56,497 nucleotides of DNA from Priapulus caudatus (GCF_000485595.1 NW_014577208.1:137968-194464), one strand, 5' to 3'. Shown: positions 33,871 to 46,402, counted from the first letter of the stretch. The notes: generated by a model from the sequence alone, not told the origin. Made by a program: numbers and translations.

Positions 33871-36048
33871 GGCTCGACAGAGTTTACGTACGCAGAAAGG
33901 CTGAGCGCGAGTTATTGAACGCCGAACACTGACGCAGGAGGGAATTGAGAAGTGGAGAATGATGGGACTACGAAATGCTTCAGCCAGCAGTTGAAAGAGA
34001 GCGCGTATAGAACATAATGCTCCACGTTATGCAACCTCTTGACCTCGGCAGGCACAACGAAGATTACATGAATAGAGCTTTACGCAAATAACAAAGATGC
34101 ATTCTATATACCGGAGCCGCGGTAGGCGCTTTAGGATTCCTGTCATGTTGAAATTGTTAGCTCGACTGGTCTGAGCAATCCACTCTATTTGTATTTGCAT
34201 GCTGTTCAGCGATTGTTTTCCTATACCTAATGGTAACATATTCAAGATTATATGCGTGTATGTTGCGGGAATATAAATGACCGGCAGGGCACACGGTACG
34301 TCGAACCGATCAGCGACATATATAACTTATTTCATAGACAAGCGATAACGACGATATACATACGCAGTTTTCATTATAGGGATTAGCGATAGCAACCGTG
34401 CCCGCTTGCCGCCTCTCTATATTCCTCATCAATTTTATTCATTGACTGAAGTAACTTAATATAAAACGCTTTCTATTCCCCTTGCGCAGTGTCATTGTTT
34501 AGCAGCGGTTGTCGGGATGAATGTTAAATGTTACTCCCCCCTCCCTATTCACTATCGGTTATGGCGGCCAGCGGTTGACATTTCTGACATCTGAAAGTGG
34601 ACACGGTCTGACTAAAGACGCTGAATTCCACTTGCGCCCGGCGTAACACGAAGAGTCAATACGCCAGAGAGCATGTCTGCGCTTTACTATGGAAACACCA
34701 GCGTCTATGGTGGAGAGATAGAATGTTCCGACAATTAAGAGGTCGTACGGTGAGCATTGCTGATCGCACAGTGCAGGATCCTGATTACGGCAGCCATATT
34801 AGCGAAATCATAATCCTTTTGTATCGCTATCTTATAATCAGACATTTACGTAAATATTTTTTGGCCAACATATACACGATAATTCAACGAATTAAAGAAA
34901 ATAAATACACATATATTTTAAACTATACTCAAAGCGAGTGTAGCGACAGGCGTCTTTCGTATATAAATAATTCAGTAAAATATAAAACCTAAACTCAGCT
35001 AGCAATATATACGTAATATAATACGTCTATGTCACTCAGAGATTCGGAGTGAAATGCAATCGAATGAAGCTATGATAGCAGGATCTGTAAAGACAATTAG
35101 AAAAATATTGCCCACGCGGTATGTTGATATTACCATACAGAAAACCAAATGTCACTAAAAATATCTCGTGATAGGTACACGAACACGGTGATTCGTTGCG
35201 CTCAGCGAAACGCTGGCGCTGAGATGTGCTTGGTGTCATGAGTGAATAAAAACACATTTTATTTAACATTTTCATTCGCTCTCATTTTATTCTTTTTTTC
35301 TATTTGTTCCACTCCTGATGGTATGTAGAAAAATCTGACTAAAAACCCGTGCATCTACGCGTTTCTCATGCCTGTGGACGCTTTCACCTGAACTAATTAA
35401 TTTTGCAACACTCCTAGAAACTATATTACTGATACATAGGCATGATTTCTACACACCTCTATAAGGAAAACGCTATGGGATAATATCACGTTTCAGATAC
35501 GGGAATATTGAAATACTTTAACGTCTTTAACGCGCGAGAGAGAACAGGGATCGGTATAGCTTTCCCAAAATAAGAAGTAGTATGCATTTCGAAAAAATGA
35601 AAACATTGGCTTACCATAGCTCGCGACAAGCGCAAATTGTTCTTGCAATAAAAATCTCAACTATAAGATTTTAATCGTAAAAGCCATTCGAATCTCGTGA
35701 AGTATTTATTTTACTAATTGCGCGCAATCTGCGTCACCAGTAATAAGATAAACCACGGATGCGTAGTTAACTTGCGTTGAATAGGCGCGCTTGCTTCTAT
35801 AGTTCACTCACCGCCTTGCGTTACGTAGCGATTCGTAGTATCTTGAGCGCGCTCGGTGCGTCATCTGAATGATATTAAGAAAGCGGTTTTCCTTTCGTTT
35901 GCTTGTACGTCGACAAGAATCCGTAATTGCGGCTCGATCAATGAGCTCATACGATACTAGTACGTGCTCAATACAACGCTCCTAGGACAAGCACATCAAT
36001 ACAAGCGGTTTCGATGCGGCAACCCGTGTTTAGCGTTGAGATGATTAA

Positions 36049-36049
<1 letters not shown>
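33871..36049. other. Intergenic sequence, no gene recognised
   Basis: AT-rich unique sequence with short chance open frames (34027-34245 -, 34723-34992 +, 35036-35275 -). No domain recognised. Confidence 0.55.

Positions 36050-36094
<45 letters not shown>
36050..36094. repeat. (AT)n microsatellite
   Basis: About 44 bases of pure AT repeat. Further shorter TA tracts lie at 36245-36285. Confidence 0.95.
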
Positions 36095-36096
<2 letters not shown>

Positions 36097-36899
36097 TACA
36101 CTAACTATGCACGAAATGTACATTTGTCCATATAGCTACAGATTGTAGCGATACCTACTTGAACGGAGCGGCCGACTGTAATAAAATATAAAATATATAA
36201 AATAGGTCATATATACGTTATTCATGACTCGTCAAATTTTACCTGATATATATATATATTGTATATATCATATATATATATATGTATGCATGTGTGTATG
36301 TGTGCGCGCCGGTGCCCGTTTGAGTTATAACAATATTTGCGTGGAAGTCTTTTAGCGCACTTGTTTACATACACTAGTCATTCAACTACTGAAAAATCAC
36401 CGTTATCAGCGTAGCAACGAGGTTTATAATACGTCCTACGTACAGAGCTAACAGTGGGTAAGCTATATACGTTTGGCGTATATGCTGTTTACCACTTGCC
36501 CTACCAATCCTGAACCAAACTAATTCTTCTTCTAAGACTACATTCTTGGCTGCAAAAACCTCCGTCGTGCGACTTCTCTAACGAACGTAGCTAGCTAGCC
36601 TACGACTGCAATCATAGGTTTACTGTTATGACAGTGAATTAGATTAACATTAGCAGTATCCCAGTTTGTGAAATTGCCATCGAAATTATGCGGTCACGCT
36701 TGCTATACAACTAATGTGATTATGTCAGAGCTCAGCGCAAAAACCCATTACAAAAACAGCAGCAGTAGCAGCAGTAGCAACAGCAGCCGCAGCAACCGCA
36801 GCAACTACAAAAAAAACACAGGGCAGTTCCAAAATGATAAACACGAACTAAATTTACCAAGGTTTAAATGCAATCTATATCGCCTAATAATTTCATATA
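36095..36899. other. Left flank of transposon copy B
   Basis: Unassigned sequence. A short (CAG)n-like repeat lies at 36760-36812. The last three bases (36897-36899, TAA) are the candidate target-site duplication of the transposon. Confidence 0.55.
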
Positions 36900-37542
36900 A
36901 TACCCAGGAGGCAAGACAGGTTTACCAGAACCGGGATGCTATAAAAGGTTGTTTGGTATCAACGTGTTCATGGGACCTCCCTGGACAACTTCCAGGTGGG
37001 CAACCTTGAAAATATGCTGCTGAAAAAAATGCCCACCGTGTGTAACTAATGATGATCAATTTTTAAGATAATGTTTGAATAGAACTTCCTCTCACCATGT
37101 GTGTGGTATCATATTAAAGGGAATTAAATTCTCTACAAGATGATACCACATTTAATGGGCTTGGTGGTGATTATCGTAACAATTTTGGGCAAAAAATGTG
37201 ATTTTTTACAATTTTTTCCCAAAATATGAATTGCACCAAAATACATTTTTTTCCATATTTCAAAAGTCCTTTTGAGTAATGAATTAAAACTTTTCAGGAG
37301 ACTACCCATATGTATGGTTAATATTGTCGCAAAAGCTCAAGTTCATTGCTTTTCTTACAATAAAGTTATATTGCTCTAAAGTTAACATTTTAATATTAAC
37401 TAAAAACAGCATTTTGTACATTATAGTGGGGTATGACGTGTCATGAAAATAGCTCCCGTAGAATTTTTGTGCTGAAATTTATTTTGTTGCTTTATTGGGT
37501 TGAATTAGGGTCAAACTATCAGAAAATGGTGGGGTTCAAATT
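36900..37542 (+). repeat. Left terminal inverted repeat of copy B
   Basis: Reverse complement of about 40850-41515 with gaps; the left copy lacks about 10 bases near its outer end and about 20 bases around the AAATGGCCGCCA hairpin of the right copy. Shared phrases include AAAGGTTGTTTGGTATCAACGTG and TTAGGGTCAAACTATCAGAAAA, given here by short landmarks only. Confidence 0.88.
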
Positions 37543-37748
37543 TAATTTAGTTTTAATTTTAGTTTAATTTAATATAGTAATGTTCCTTCTCTTGATTCTA
37601 AATCTGTAAGCTGAGCATGAAAAAGAACAACACAAATAATAAACGTTTACTGTAATTTTAATTGTGAACAGAATAATGGGGACAGAATGACAAATAGACC
37701 GTGGACACTAATACATCAAACATAAAATTACCTGTCACTGTGTGTTAG

Positions 37749-40156
37749 TTAATTGTCACTGTCCACGTCACTGCTTTCACTGCTTTCAAATATTGCAGTG
37801 TACTGAACACGGCTGCACTTGGTTGCGGATCTCTGGCAGCGACATCCAGTGTAACATGCAACACCCTTCTTTGTCATTGTCTGCGGCCAGGCTGGTTGCG
37901 TTGGAGGGACTGGAACAAGTTTTCTCATCATGTAGAGCCCAGCTATACTCCTCAAATGGGGGAAGCTCTGGCCTGCCAATGTGTGCATCTTGTCTATGAA
38001 AGTTGCTAGAGCTGCACGTCGTAGGTGTTGAAGGAGCATGTTCTGTTGGTGGTAGCAGCTTCAACAGGGTTGACCTGTTATTTCAGAATTTGTAGACCTC
38101 AATTCCAAGATCACACTCCTCGAAGTCATCAGCTCTGTTAGAGTACACAGTGATAAACAAGCTTGCGTAAAGAAAGGATAGCTTGTCGTGTCTCTTCTAC
38201 GCAGGCTGTGGATAAATGGTAGTGCATGACACTGCGAAGTCCAGTGCCACAGCATTTGGTGTATGGTGTAGGTAGTTCTTCGTGGCAGTTCTCACCACAG
38301 TTCAGAAAGATCTTTCAGAATGTGGTGGCATAAGTAGACACAGATGATGATGATATCCGTGTCATTGCGTGGATGATCACTCTCTCAACATCTTTATCTG
38401 AACGTGTTATATAGCATGAAGCATGACTCTCGTATCGCCTCCTGCTGTGTAGACTCCAAGTCAGTTGCGGACCTTCAGTGGCAGCAAAACTCAGGGTTTC
38501 TTCCTTGAATCCTCCGCCTAGGTAAGGCGAGTTGAACCAGGCGATCAGCAATGGCTCCGAATATTTTAATCTTTCTTGAATGACCAGTGGCGTATGGCAT
38601 GCATTGCGTCAAACACCACTGTCTTCAGGTTTCCTTGTGGCAGATCAGCAACACTGGTCACTTGAGGTCTCTCTTTCAGGGTCTTCGCGAGACTAGCCTT
38701 TGTACCTGCAGCCCTCATGCTTTCACTCTCATTGAATAAATACGGGGGCATCTTACTACACTCATGGTTGCCATAAAGTTGACGAGTCGACATCTCCACA
38801 CTGGCCATGATCTGTGTTATGCGAAGAAGGGCAGCTACTTCATCACTCTTGCCTGGTGCACTGTTCCTTGTCGACTTCTTTGGCTTTGAATTTTGGGTGT
38901 GGAAGGTTTTCAACCTCACGATGGACGTCTTTCTTTGATCACTGGATATGGAACTGACAATGCTTCAGACAAGTTCTTCACACCGATGAGATGTTCCTGG
39001 ACTGCTGCCTCTGCACGCTGCCCGTTTATAGAATTAACCAGGGTTGGCATTGTTGCTGAGAATGGGTTGGTCTCTATGGCTGCTATCACTTTCTGGACCA
39101 TCTCTGCACTCCTTGCCACTCGCGGTTGGACCGGACTCATGTGCGGGTGCAGTGTTCAGGTGCAACATAGACTTCAGTTCTGCAGAGATCGCTGCCGTGA
39201 CAGGTTTGGTGTATATCCATTTGGTCCGAGCAGCTCGTTCAGTGTTATGCCGTCCAGACCACTCTCTTTCCTTGGCGTCTGAATTATACGTCTGCTCAAG
39301 GAGCATGTCACGAGAGACGGCGTTGTGGCTGCAGCTGTATTCCAACAAACACTACTTTCATCAGTGCAGTGTGGACGTCGGAGCAGTGTTGGACAGCTTC
39401 TTCATCTCTGCCAAATCAAAAGCAGAGGACTGCTGTCCGTACTTGAAGTGCCCGGCTGCAGTGAGGTAGGGGAGCATCCTTGCCGACTCACACAGTGGGC
39501 CCATCCAGTTTCCTTCTCGTTGATGGTAGAGGAATCTGTGCAGCATGTCTGCTATATCTAGGAAATTTGACCAGAGAGAGCTGTGGGATGGTGCCTAGTG
39601 AGTTCTGGAAGTCCAGCATCTGATCTTGAAGAGCTGCTAGCTGGTGTTTTCGGATCATCTCCAGCTGCTCAGTCACGGCAATGTTGTTCTCACGCGCAGC
39701 CTCTTCAACAGGTCTTCAACACTACCTTGCCACTGAGTGGTATCTCTGTCAGCCACCCAGGCTTCGAATGACCCATCTGAGAAGCCACATGACTCATAAG
39801 GATTCTGATTGCATGAACTGTCTGATAATAGTCGGCTTTCTCCAAAACATCTTTCTGCAGTGCCCTCCTGGCACAGACCAGCTGTGACCAGAAGATCTTC
39901 TGCTCCTGCACCCCTGATGATCTTACAGATCGCCTTCACATAGTTGTGTGCCTGGTGAAAGCCTCCAGGAGCAAGACTACGTTTGGAAAACTCATCATGG
40001 TGTTTGTCCCTGATCGCTACTGCGAGTTCGTATGTGGCTTGGTCACCAGTAATTATTGTATGCTGCCACCAAGTGCATGTAACGTCTTTACAGCCTTGTC
40101 ATCTCCTCGCCTGTATCGCGAGTACGCGGCGTTGTGTTGCATGTTTAGAGCTTCAT
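37749..40156 (-). pseudogene. Transposon ORF, copy B (frameshifted)
   Basis: Full set of family landmarks from N to C on the - strand: GAGAEDL, GNWMGPL, HNAVSRDM, TKWIYTKPV, GQRAEAAVQEHL, VFDAMHAIRHW, VIIHAMTRI (GNDTD in copy C), FIDK and the CXC end. It is broken into at least eight frame segments, mostly by one-base losses relative to A and C. An in-frame 54-base segment present in C is absent at 37871/37872, which removes the first five cysteines of the CXC domain. Not functional as read, although some shifts may be read errors. Confidence 0.75.
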
Positions 40157-40849
40157 TTCGATATTGGTTCACAAAGTGTAGTTTATAGATGGAAGAACAG
40201 TTACTTTCCGTCAGCGCAGGCGATACCCAGTGGGCAAAACTCCTCAAAAATCCTCTGGTAATTGCCCGCCTAATGTAGACGTCTGCGAGGATTATTGACG
40301 AGGTTTGTTTCACACACATCTGAATTTCCTTACGTTGTTCCATGTATATACTGTAATATGATATGTACTGACCCAAAATATACCTTAACGGCTCATAGAC
40401 TGTAAGAAATGTTGGACAAGTAAAATCAAATTTCGGACAAGGAAAAGTTGCTTTCTGTTGCCAGACATGACAACAAGATCTGCTAGTCGATCCTAACGGT
40501 AGCCTTCGATATCCACTTAAAGTGCCCTTAACTCTTGTTATGACTATCTGATCGCAAAAATGACTGCACCAGTTGTCTTCCCATGCCTGAAAACCTATAG
40601 AAAGAGGTACTATATAACCAAGTTTATCACTGCATGATAATGACATTGAATTTAACGAAGATCGTAACCGGAAGTCAATATGGCCACTTCCGCTTTGAAA
40701 TTGTGATAAATAGACTCAGCATCATCCCAAACCCCTGAAATGACGCCAGGATCGTGATAATATGTCATTATTTAGCAGAAACAGGGCCCGGGGTCAGTCA
40801 GGGAGTCATCTGGGAAAGAAAAGCCCCTCCACGGGGGTCGAGAGGTCGG

Positions 40850-41515
40850 AAAATTTGGTCCCTACCAATTTTCTGATAGTTTGACCCTAAATCAACTGGA
40901 TAAAGCAAAAAATCTTAGCTCTAAAAAAATTCTAAGGGAGCTATTTCATGACACGCCATACCCACTCTAAATGTACAAATGCTGTTTTTAGTTCATATCA
41001 AAATGTTAACTTTGGAGCAATATAACTTATTGTTAGAAAAGCAATGAACTTGAGCTTTGCGACAATATTAACCATAAATATGGGCAGTTTCTGAAAAGTT
41101 TCAATTTATTACTCAAAAGGATTTTGAAATATGGAGAAAAATGTGTGTTTTGGTGCAATTCATATTTTGGGTGAAAAATGGTAAAAAATCACATTTTTGG
41201 CCCAAAATTGTTATTAAAATTATCACCAAGCCCATTAAATGTAGTATCATCTTGTAGAAAATTTAATTCCCTTTAATATGATACCACACACATGGTGAGA
41301 GGAAGTTTTATTCAAACATTATCTTAAAAATTGATCATCATTAGTTACACACGGTGGCCATTTTGAAAAATGGCCGCCATTTTTTTCCAGAGCATATTTT
41401 TTCAAGGTTGTCCACTAGAAGTGTTCAGGGAGGACCCTGAACACGTTGATACAAACAACTTTTAAAGTTTCCCGCGTTCTGGTTTACCCCAAAAATGGGT
41501 TTTGCTTCCTGGGTA
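40850..41515 (-). repeat. Right terminal inverted repeat of copy B
   Basis: Partner of 36900-37542. It contains the small hairpin GTTCAGGG-AGGA-CCCTGAAC (41423-41442), conserved in copy A but altered in the left repeat. Confidence 0.88.
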
Positions 41516-41518
41516 TAA

Positions 41519-42431
41519 ACCTTTTCCGTATACTCATCTACACGCATACATAATTACCGCACGCACGCCCCTGTGCACAAACATACAAAAGGACGTTCCC
41601 ACATATGAAGCTTGGTCAGCAACGCACCGGCGTTAAATTAAATTAAAGTGCCTAGTAGTCATATAATATCGCATCTAACTGCCGAGTGCGTCAGCAACGG
41701 ATTACACAACGCAGGTCGCAATTATGATTATGCTGCTACTAGTTATGTGAACACATAACCTTGGGCGCGGTGCGCACATTTGTGTGTGGAGAGATGTGGC
41801 ATTCCATGTTTTCATTATATTATTCTGTAATACGTATAAATAATGCATACGGTGACCATTAGCAATGCACTTTGTCGCTATACGTACGCATGACGGTATA
41901 TTTCACTGAAAGCAAACTCCTTTGCATGAGATGGTGATCTATACGTTACCATAGATTGTGCTACACTATTCTGTTATGATATTTCTCCATGCTTGGACAA
42001 GGAAATTAGTAGTGTAGAGAATGTGCATAGTTTGTGTGGTGCATAGCACGCACAAACGAAGCGTAACGGTATTTAGGAACCGCCGACTGTGCCGAACAGC
42101 TGCCGCTTATTCGGAGCATATCGGCAAACTATGCATGCGAAGAACATATGCGGCTTGCGAAAAAATACACCCATTTTTCATTTATATGGATGTATTCTCG
42201 TAAAACACCATCACAGACGCAATATACTGATGCACGTACCCGATAGTCATGCAGCCTTACGATTACATTGTTTTCGCAGATGTATAGATTGCGGATAACG
42301 TATTCTATTCATCAATGAAATGATTGAGGAGCGGGCACTCTCGCAGCATTTCCCCATGGTTTATGTTAATATAAGTTAGAAATTTCTAAACCTATTAGTA
42401 ACAGAGAACGCGAAATAAATTCACAAGTAGG
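41519..42431. other. Flanking DNA shared with A2, no gene recognised
   Basis: Matches 31774-32694. A 60-70 codon frame on the + strand (42021-42203; 32273-32485 in A2) begins MCIVCVVHSTHKRSVTVFR in both but then diverges by frameshift. Not recognised. Confidence 0.55.
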
Positions 42432-43477
42432 ATGGAGACATGATGAAATACTCTGGAGTCCTACTACCACCGAATGACTTCAGATCGCTTGATTGTGCAT
42501 TGACGGTTTCATCTCAAACTGCTGTGACTATTTCACTAACATTAAGGCTTATTTAATTCGCTTTATTCCTCTTAAATCTGTTTATATCTGTATTGCAGAT
42601 ATTTTAGAAATGGCTGGCTTCTTGGCTAGATTAAACCTAATCTCACTGTTAGAAACGGTAATAGGATACACTCTCGTTTATATGAACACGCTGCACTTAT
42701 TTGGTAAAAGGCAATGTATAAATACTTTTGCTATAACGGAGAAGTAATGACGTATTGTAAAAACTCTTTATAAATTTCATCATTAACGTTTCGAAACCGC
42801 TTCGAAACGTTTCTAAAATAATTGCGTTGTCACAATTAAATAACACAATAACACATAAAATAAAAGTTAAATAAAAATACAGCTCGCGCTTATAAATACG
42901 CTATACCGTACATGTTCATGTACGGTATAGAGTATTTATAAGCGCGAGCTGTATTATTATTTAACTTTTATTTTATGTGTTTCTTATCGTAGATGACGCA
43001 TGTTTGCAAAATAAAATGAGATTTTTATTAACGGCCAGACGCCGAGGTAATTAAATCTATTGCAAATCGTATTTTTCCAGACAACGCAATTATTTTAGAA
43101 ACGTTTCGAAGCGGTTTCGAAACGTTAATGATAAAATTTAGAAAGAGTTTTTACAATACGTCATTACTCCTCCGTTATAGCAAAAGTATTTATACATTGG
43201 CTTTTACCAAGTAAGTGCAGCGTGTTCATATAAACGAGAGTGTATCCTATTACCGTTTCTAACAGTGAAATTAGGTTTAATCTAGCCAAGAAGTCAGTTC
43301 TTTCGAAAATATCTGCAATACAGATATAAACAGATTTAAGAGGAATAAAGCGAATTAAATAAGCCTTAATGTTCGTGAAATAGTCACAGCAGTTTAATAA
43401 AACCGTCAATGCACAATCAAGCGATCTGCAGTCATTCGGTGGTAGTAGGACTCCAGAGTATTTCATCATGTCTCCAT
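42432..43477. mobile_element. 1.05-kb palindrome (foldback-like element)
   Basis: Left arm from 42432 (ATGGAGACATGATGAAATAC) to 42914 and right arm 42917-43477 are complementary over most of their length. The centre is CTATACCGTACATG-TT-CATGTACGGTATAG (42901-42930, by position). The right arm has about 100 extra bases at about 42982-43080. Each arm has a short frame, 42493-42747 (+) and 43164-43469 (-), whose products share CCDYFTNIKAYLIRFIPLKS and SLLETVIGYTLVYMNTLHL. No transposase motif is visible. Confidence 0.85.
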
Positions 43478-44735
43478 CTGTTTAAACAACGAACCCAATA
43501 TGTCTACCTATATGAGTATAGAAAATTGCAATCACTTTGACTCATTTCTATAGCGCATGCTCCTATAAAAAATAATATAATTCAATTAAATAACCATACT
43601 ATATATATATATATATATATGCTACCTCGCCAGACAGATGTACGATACGATACCTGTTGAAAATCACGAAAACACAACAGGAAATGTCAAAATGCACAAT
43701 TTAATTAAACGCCGCATACTCTTTGCACATCATGTATTGCCCCAGAGGCCTATAACCGAGCCGTATAGAACATGAATAGTCATGAGAGCAGAGTTAACAA
43801 AGATCACGTTCAGCAACGCAAGCACTCGTGTATCTCGACACACCAAGATTATTAAATTTGAGCCATGCACGCGCCACTTATTGCTCGACTAGACTAATAT
43901 CGAACACGCTTTCAATCCTAAAGTTTGTAAATAAAATTGTCATTTATTGCTCTCTCTCTCTCTCTCTCACGGTGCGAAAGAATATATCTGACTCTGACTC
44001 ACAGACGCTGCTGGTAATCACACCTGGATGGAGTGAGTAAATAAGAGCATATGAATAATATACATCCGCTTCGCTAGTGAGCTATACCTATGCAGGTGTT
44101 TGTGGATTGCCTTGGACTTTTAGTTTCATGAAGAAAACGAGTTATATTTGCACGCATAACCCTAGTACTGTTGTCGTGCATTTCCATGGGCCGCTAACGA
44201 CGGGTATTTATATTAACGGCCGTATCTGCCGAAATCGTCCATCAATCCGTTCAAATAGGCCTATAATAATAAAGATTCTACTTTTAGGATCTAGGAAGTA
44301 ACCGTGTATGCCGATGTAACCGCGGCCCTAACAAAGCGGATGACGCGCGTGTACGCAGTCGTTCCATTAAACAGACGACTTCTATACGCGGCCTTTCACG
44401 GCGATCTTCGTGTATCAACATTCACACATCGTCGCCAGCAGAAAGATGGCCGCCGCCGTCAAGAAAGCGACGACGAAAGTCTTCCGCAGCGCAGTTAGAA
44501 ACGCTCTCCGAGCAAAAGGGTTTTGTTAGGCGATGAATGCGTCTGCACTGAACGAGATTAAGCCAACTTAAACCAGCGGCGCGATACATCGATGGCCCGT
44601 AAATGCGCAGATCGCACGTTGAAAGTAAATATTCCCGTGCTTGCCGAGCGAGAGTAGTACCCTTGGCAGCACGCAGACCTGTGAAGCTTGATTGCCTAGC
44701 GTCGCCCCGCGGTGGCCTGCCACGGACATTGTACA
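43478..44735. other. Intergenic sequence, no gene recognised
   Basis: Short TA (43599-43620) and TC (about 43950-43968) microsatellites. Chance open frames of 64-74 codons near 43828-44498 and a 144-codon - strand frame (44422-44856) have no recognisable domain. Confidence 0.5.
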
Positions 44736-45003
44736 ATATCAAGAGTACATAATAGAGGTATATTTTATATATACGTATATATATACGGATATATATACTT
44801 ATTAAAAAACTTTTTTGAATAACACATACGATTTTCAGGTAAATTAGTGGTGTCATATGATTAAGGGAGAATCATAGACGAAAACAAGGTAAAGTTTGAA
44901 TATATTTATTCATATATTGATAGAATATTTACAAGTTGAAAACTATGCAAAACGCTGTTAAAACGGTGTCATACTCTTTTCTATTATGTACTCTTGACAA
45001 TAT
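44736..45003. repeat. Inverted repeat pair, possible small MITE
   Basis: CAATATCAAGAGTACATAAT (44736-44755) recurs in inverted form at 44980-45003. A TA-rich tract follows the left copy. The span of about 270 bases would suit a MITE, but end points and duplication are unclear. Confidence 0.45.
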
Positions 45004-45077
45004 TAAACGCGTATATAAAACATTAGAGGGTATAAGTCGATAATACCCTACGCCCACGAACGAACTCGCAAATCTGA

Positions 45078-45466
45078 CGCTATGCCATACTGCAGTTAAT
45101 CCGTCCGCCAGTATGTGAAATACTGACATAGCGCCCTTGCGCCACAACGTCACTATTTCACATACGCAACGTAGAACTATGTAGAACTGTTACGTTTCGG
45201 GTCCAGCGGTATGTCAGTATTCTACATTGCGCTCGCCAAGCTATGTGAACATTTCACATAATGATTTTGTTGGCGTTTGCCGATAGACTCCACCGTCACC
45301 ATTTTGTATATTAGACATTATAACAACAAAAAATATATATATTGTAGTATTGTTGTAGTAGTGGGGGTATTGTTGTTATTGTGTATTTTGAGATTTTGTA
45401 TATTAGATTTTATGGCGCTATGTCAGTATTTCACATACTGGCGGACGGATTAACTGCAGTATAGCG
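45078..45466. mobile_element. MITE of about 390 bp with 55-bp inverted repeats
   Basis: 45078-45134 and 45414-45466 are inverted copies (inner part GGCGCTATGTCAGTATTTCA, middle part GGCGGACGGATTAACTGCAG). Further GTATGTCAGTATT and CTATGTGAA...TTCACATA words recur inside the element. No coding capacity. Target duplication not evident. Confidence 0.82.
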
Positions 45467-46381
45467 CGCTTCGGTACTAGACTGATATAAGCCGTTCAAC
45501 ATGAAGATACATGGGGATATAGGAAGCATATAGAAATATAAGCAAATTTAAGCTACTTGGCGGGTTTATTAGGGGGTATTATCACAACAAGCTTATTCAA
45601 AGCGTTCATATTGACATTGGAGAAGCACACAGTGGTCTATAGCATATGCCCATTTTTCTAACGGATTCTATTGCAATCTCCAGCCCCAGACACATTTTCA
45701 TATTTGATTATAATATATTCATAAGCAATATGTCAAAATCAATGGAAACAGCGTGCGTCTATAATTTGTATCTACACATTTGATAATTATATAACTATTA
45801 AATGTTAATAACAATACGTCTTGAAACACTGTCTTTTCTGCTAGAGTAATTTAATTACAAGTTGTGTTGCACACAACGATGATCGTGTGCACTGCACGCA
45901 ACATTAAATTCTGAGCAAAGAAAGCACGTGAACCTGGTTTAAAACATCGTTCCCGTGAGAACAAATAGAATGATGTGCTACTATTCCCAAATTTTGAAAA
46001 TTGTTATTATGCATCTTGTGAAATCTATTAAACATATTGAAATTGATTGAATTTGATTTTAGAATACATATTCATATATTTATCTATATATACTAACAAT
46101 ATACTATTAAGAGTAAATAATCACGAATTGTGATTGGCAATTTGTTATTATTTACTCTGGATACTACTCCATATCTTATTATGTAAACATGATGATGATG
46201 ATGATGATGATGATGACGATACCAGCAGTTGACAGAAACGACACCAGAAGAATAGCCATCATGCCCAAGATATTAACTGGCAGCGATATAGCGTAATACG
46301 ACATCATTATTTTGGATTTAAGGTGTTTTCGTTTTTGCTACATCTACGCTACAAAGTGGTCGCCGCTGATCGTTAATGTAA
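45467..46381. other. Intergenic sequence, no gene recognised
   Basis: AT-rich sequence. A hairpin lies at 46110-46158 (AGAGTAAATAAT and its complement, with a second stem inside). An (ATG)n microsatellite lies at 46189-46220. Confidence 0.6.
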
Positions 46382-46395
46382 GCGCCACCTGGTGG
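46382..46395 (-). promoter_or_regulatory. CTCF-like motif
   Basis: The - strand reads CCACCAGGTGGCGC, a full match to the core of the CTCF consensus shared by flies and vertebrates (CCACNAGRKGGCGC). It ends seven bases before the left end of transposon copy C. Motif match only; binding is not shown. Confidence 0.4.
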
Positions 46396-46402
46396 ATTTG
46401 CA

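Larger units (their letters stand above)
36900..41515 (-). mobile_element. Complete DNA transposon with ~650-bp inverted repeats, copy B
   Basis: The left end (about 36900-37542) and the right end (about 40850-41515) are inverted copies of each other. They begin TACCCAGGAGGCAAGAC on the left and, on the opposite strand, TACCCAGGAAGCAAAAC on the right. TAA lies directly outside both ends (36897-36899 and 41516-41518), a plausible three-base target duplication. The coding part on the - strand runs from about 40156 to 37749. The 3-bp TAA duplication recalls PIF/Harbinger, but the ends and the protein do not settle the superfamily. Confidence 0.82.
39132..42606. repeat. 3.5-kb duplicated block, copy B2
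   Basis: Second copy of 29360-32868, same orientation. Differences are mostly one-base gaps, more of them in this copy. It begins inside the transposon ORF and ends inside the left arm of the palindrome at 42432-43477. Confidence 0.93.
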
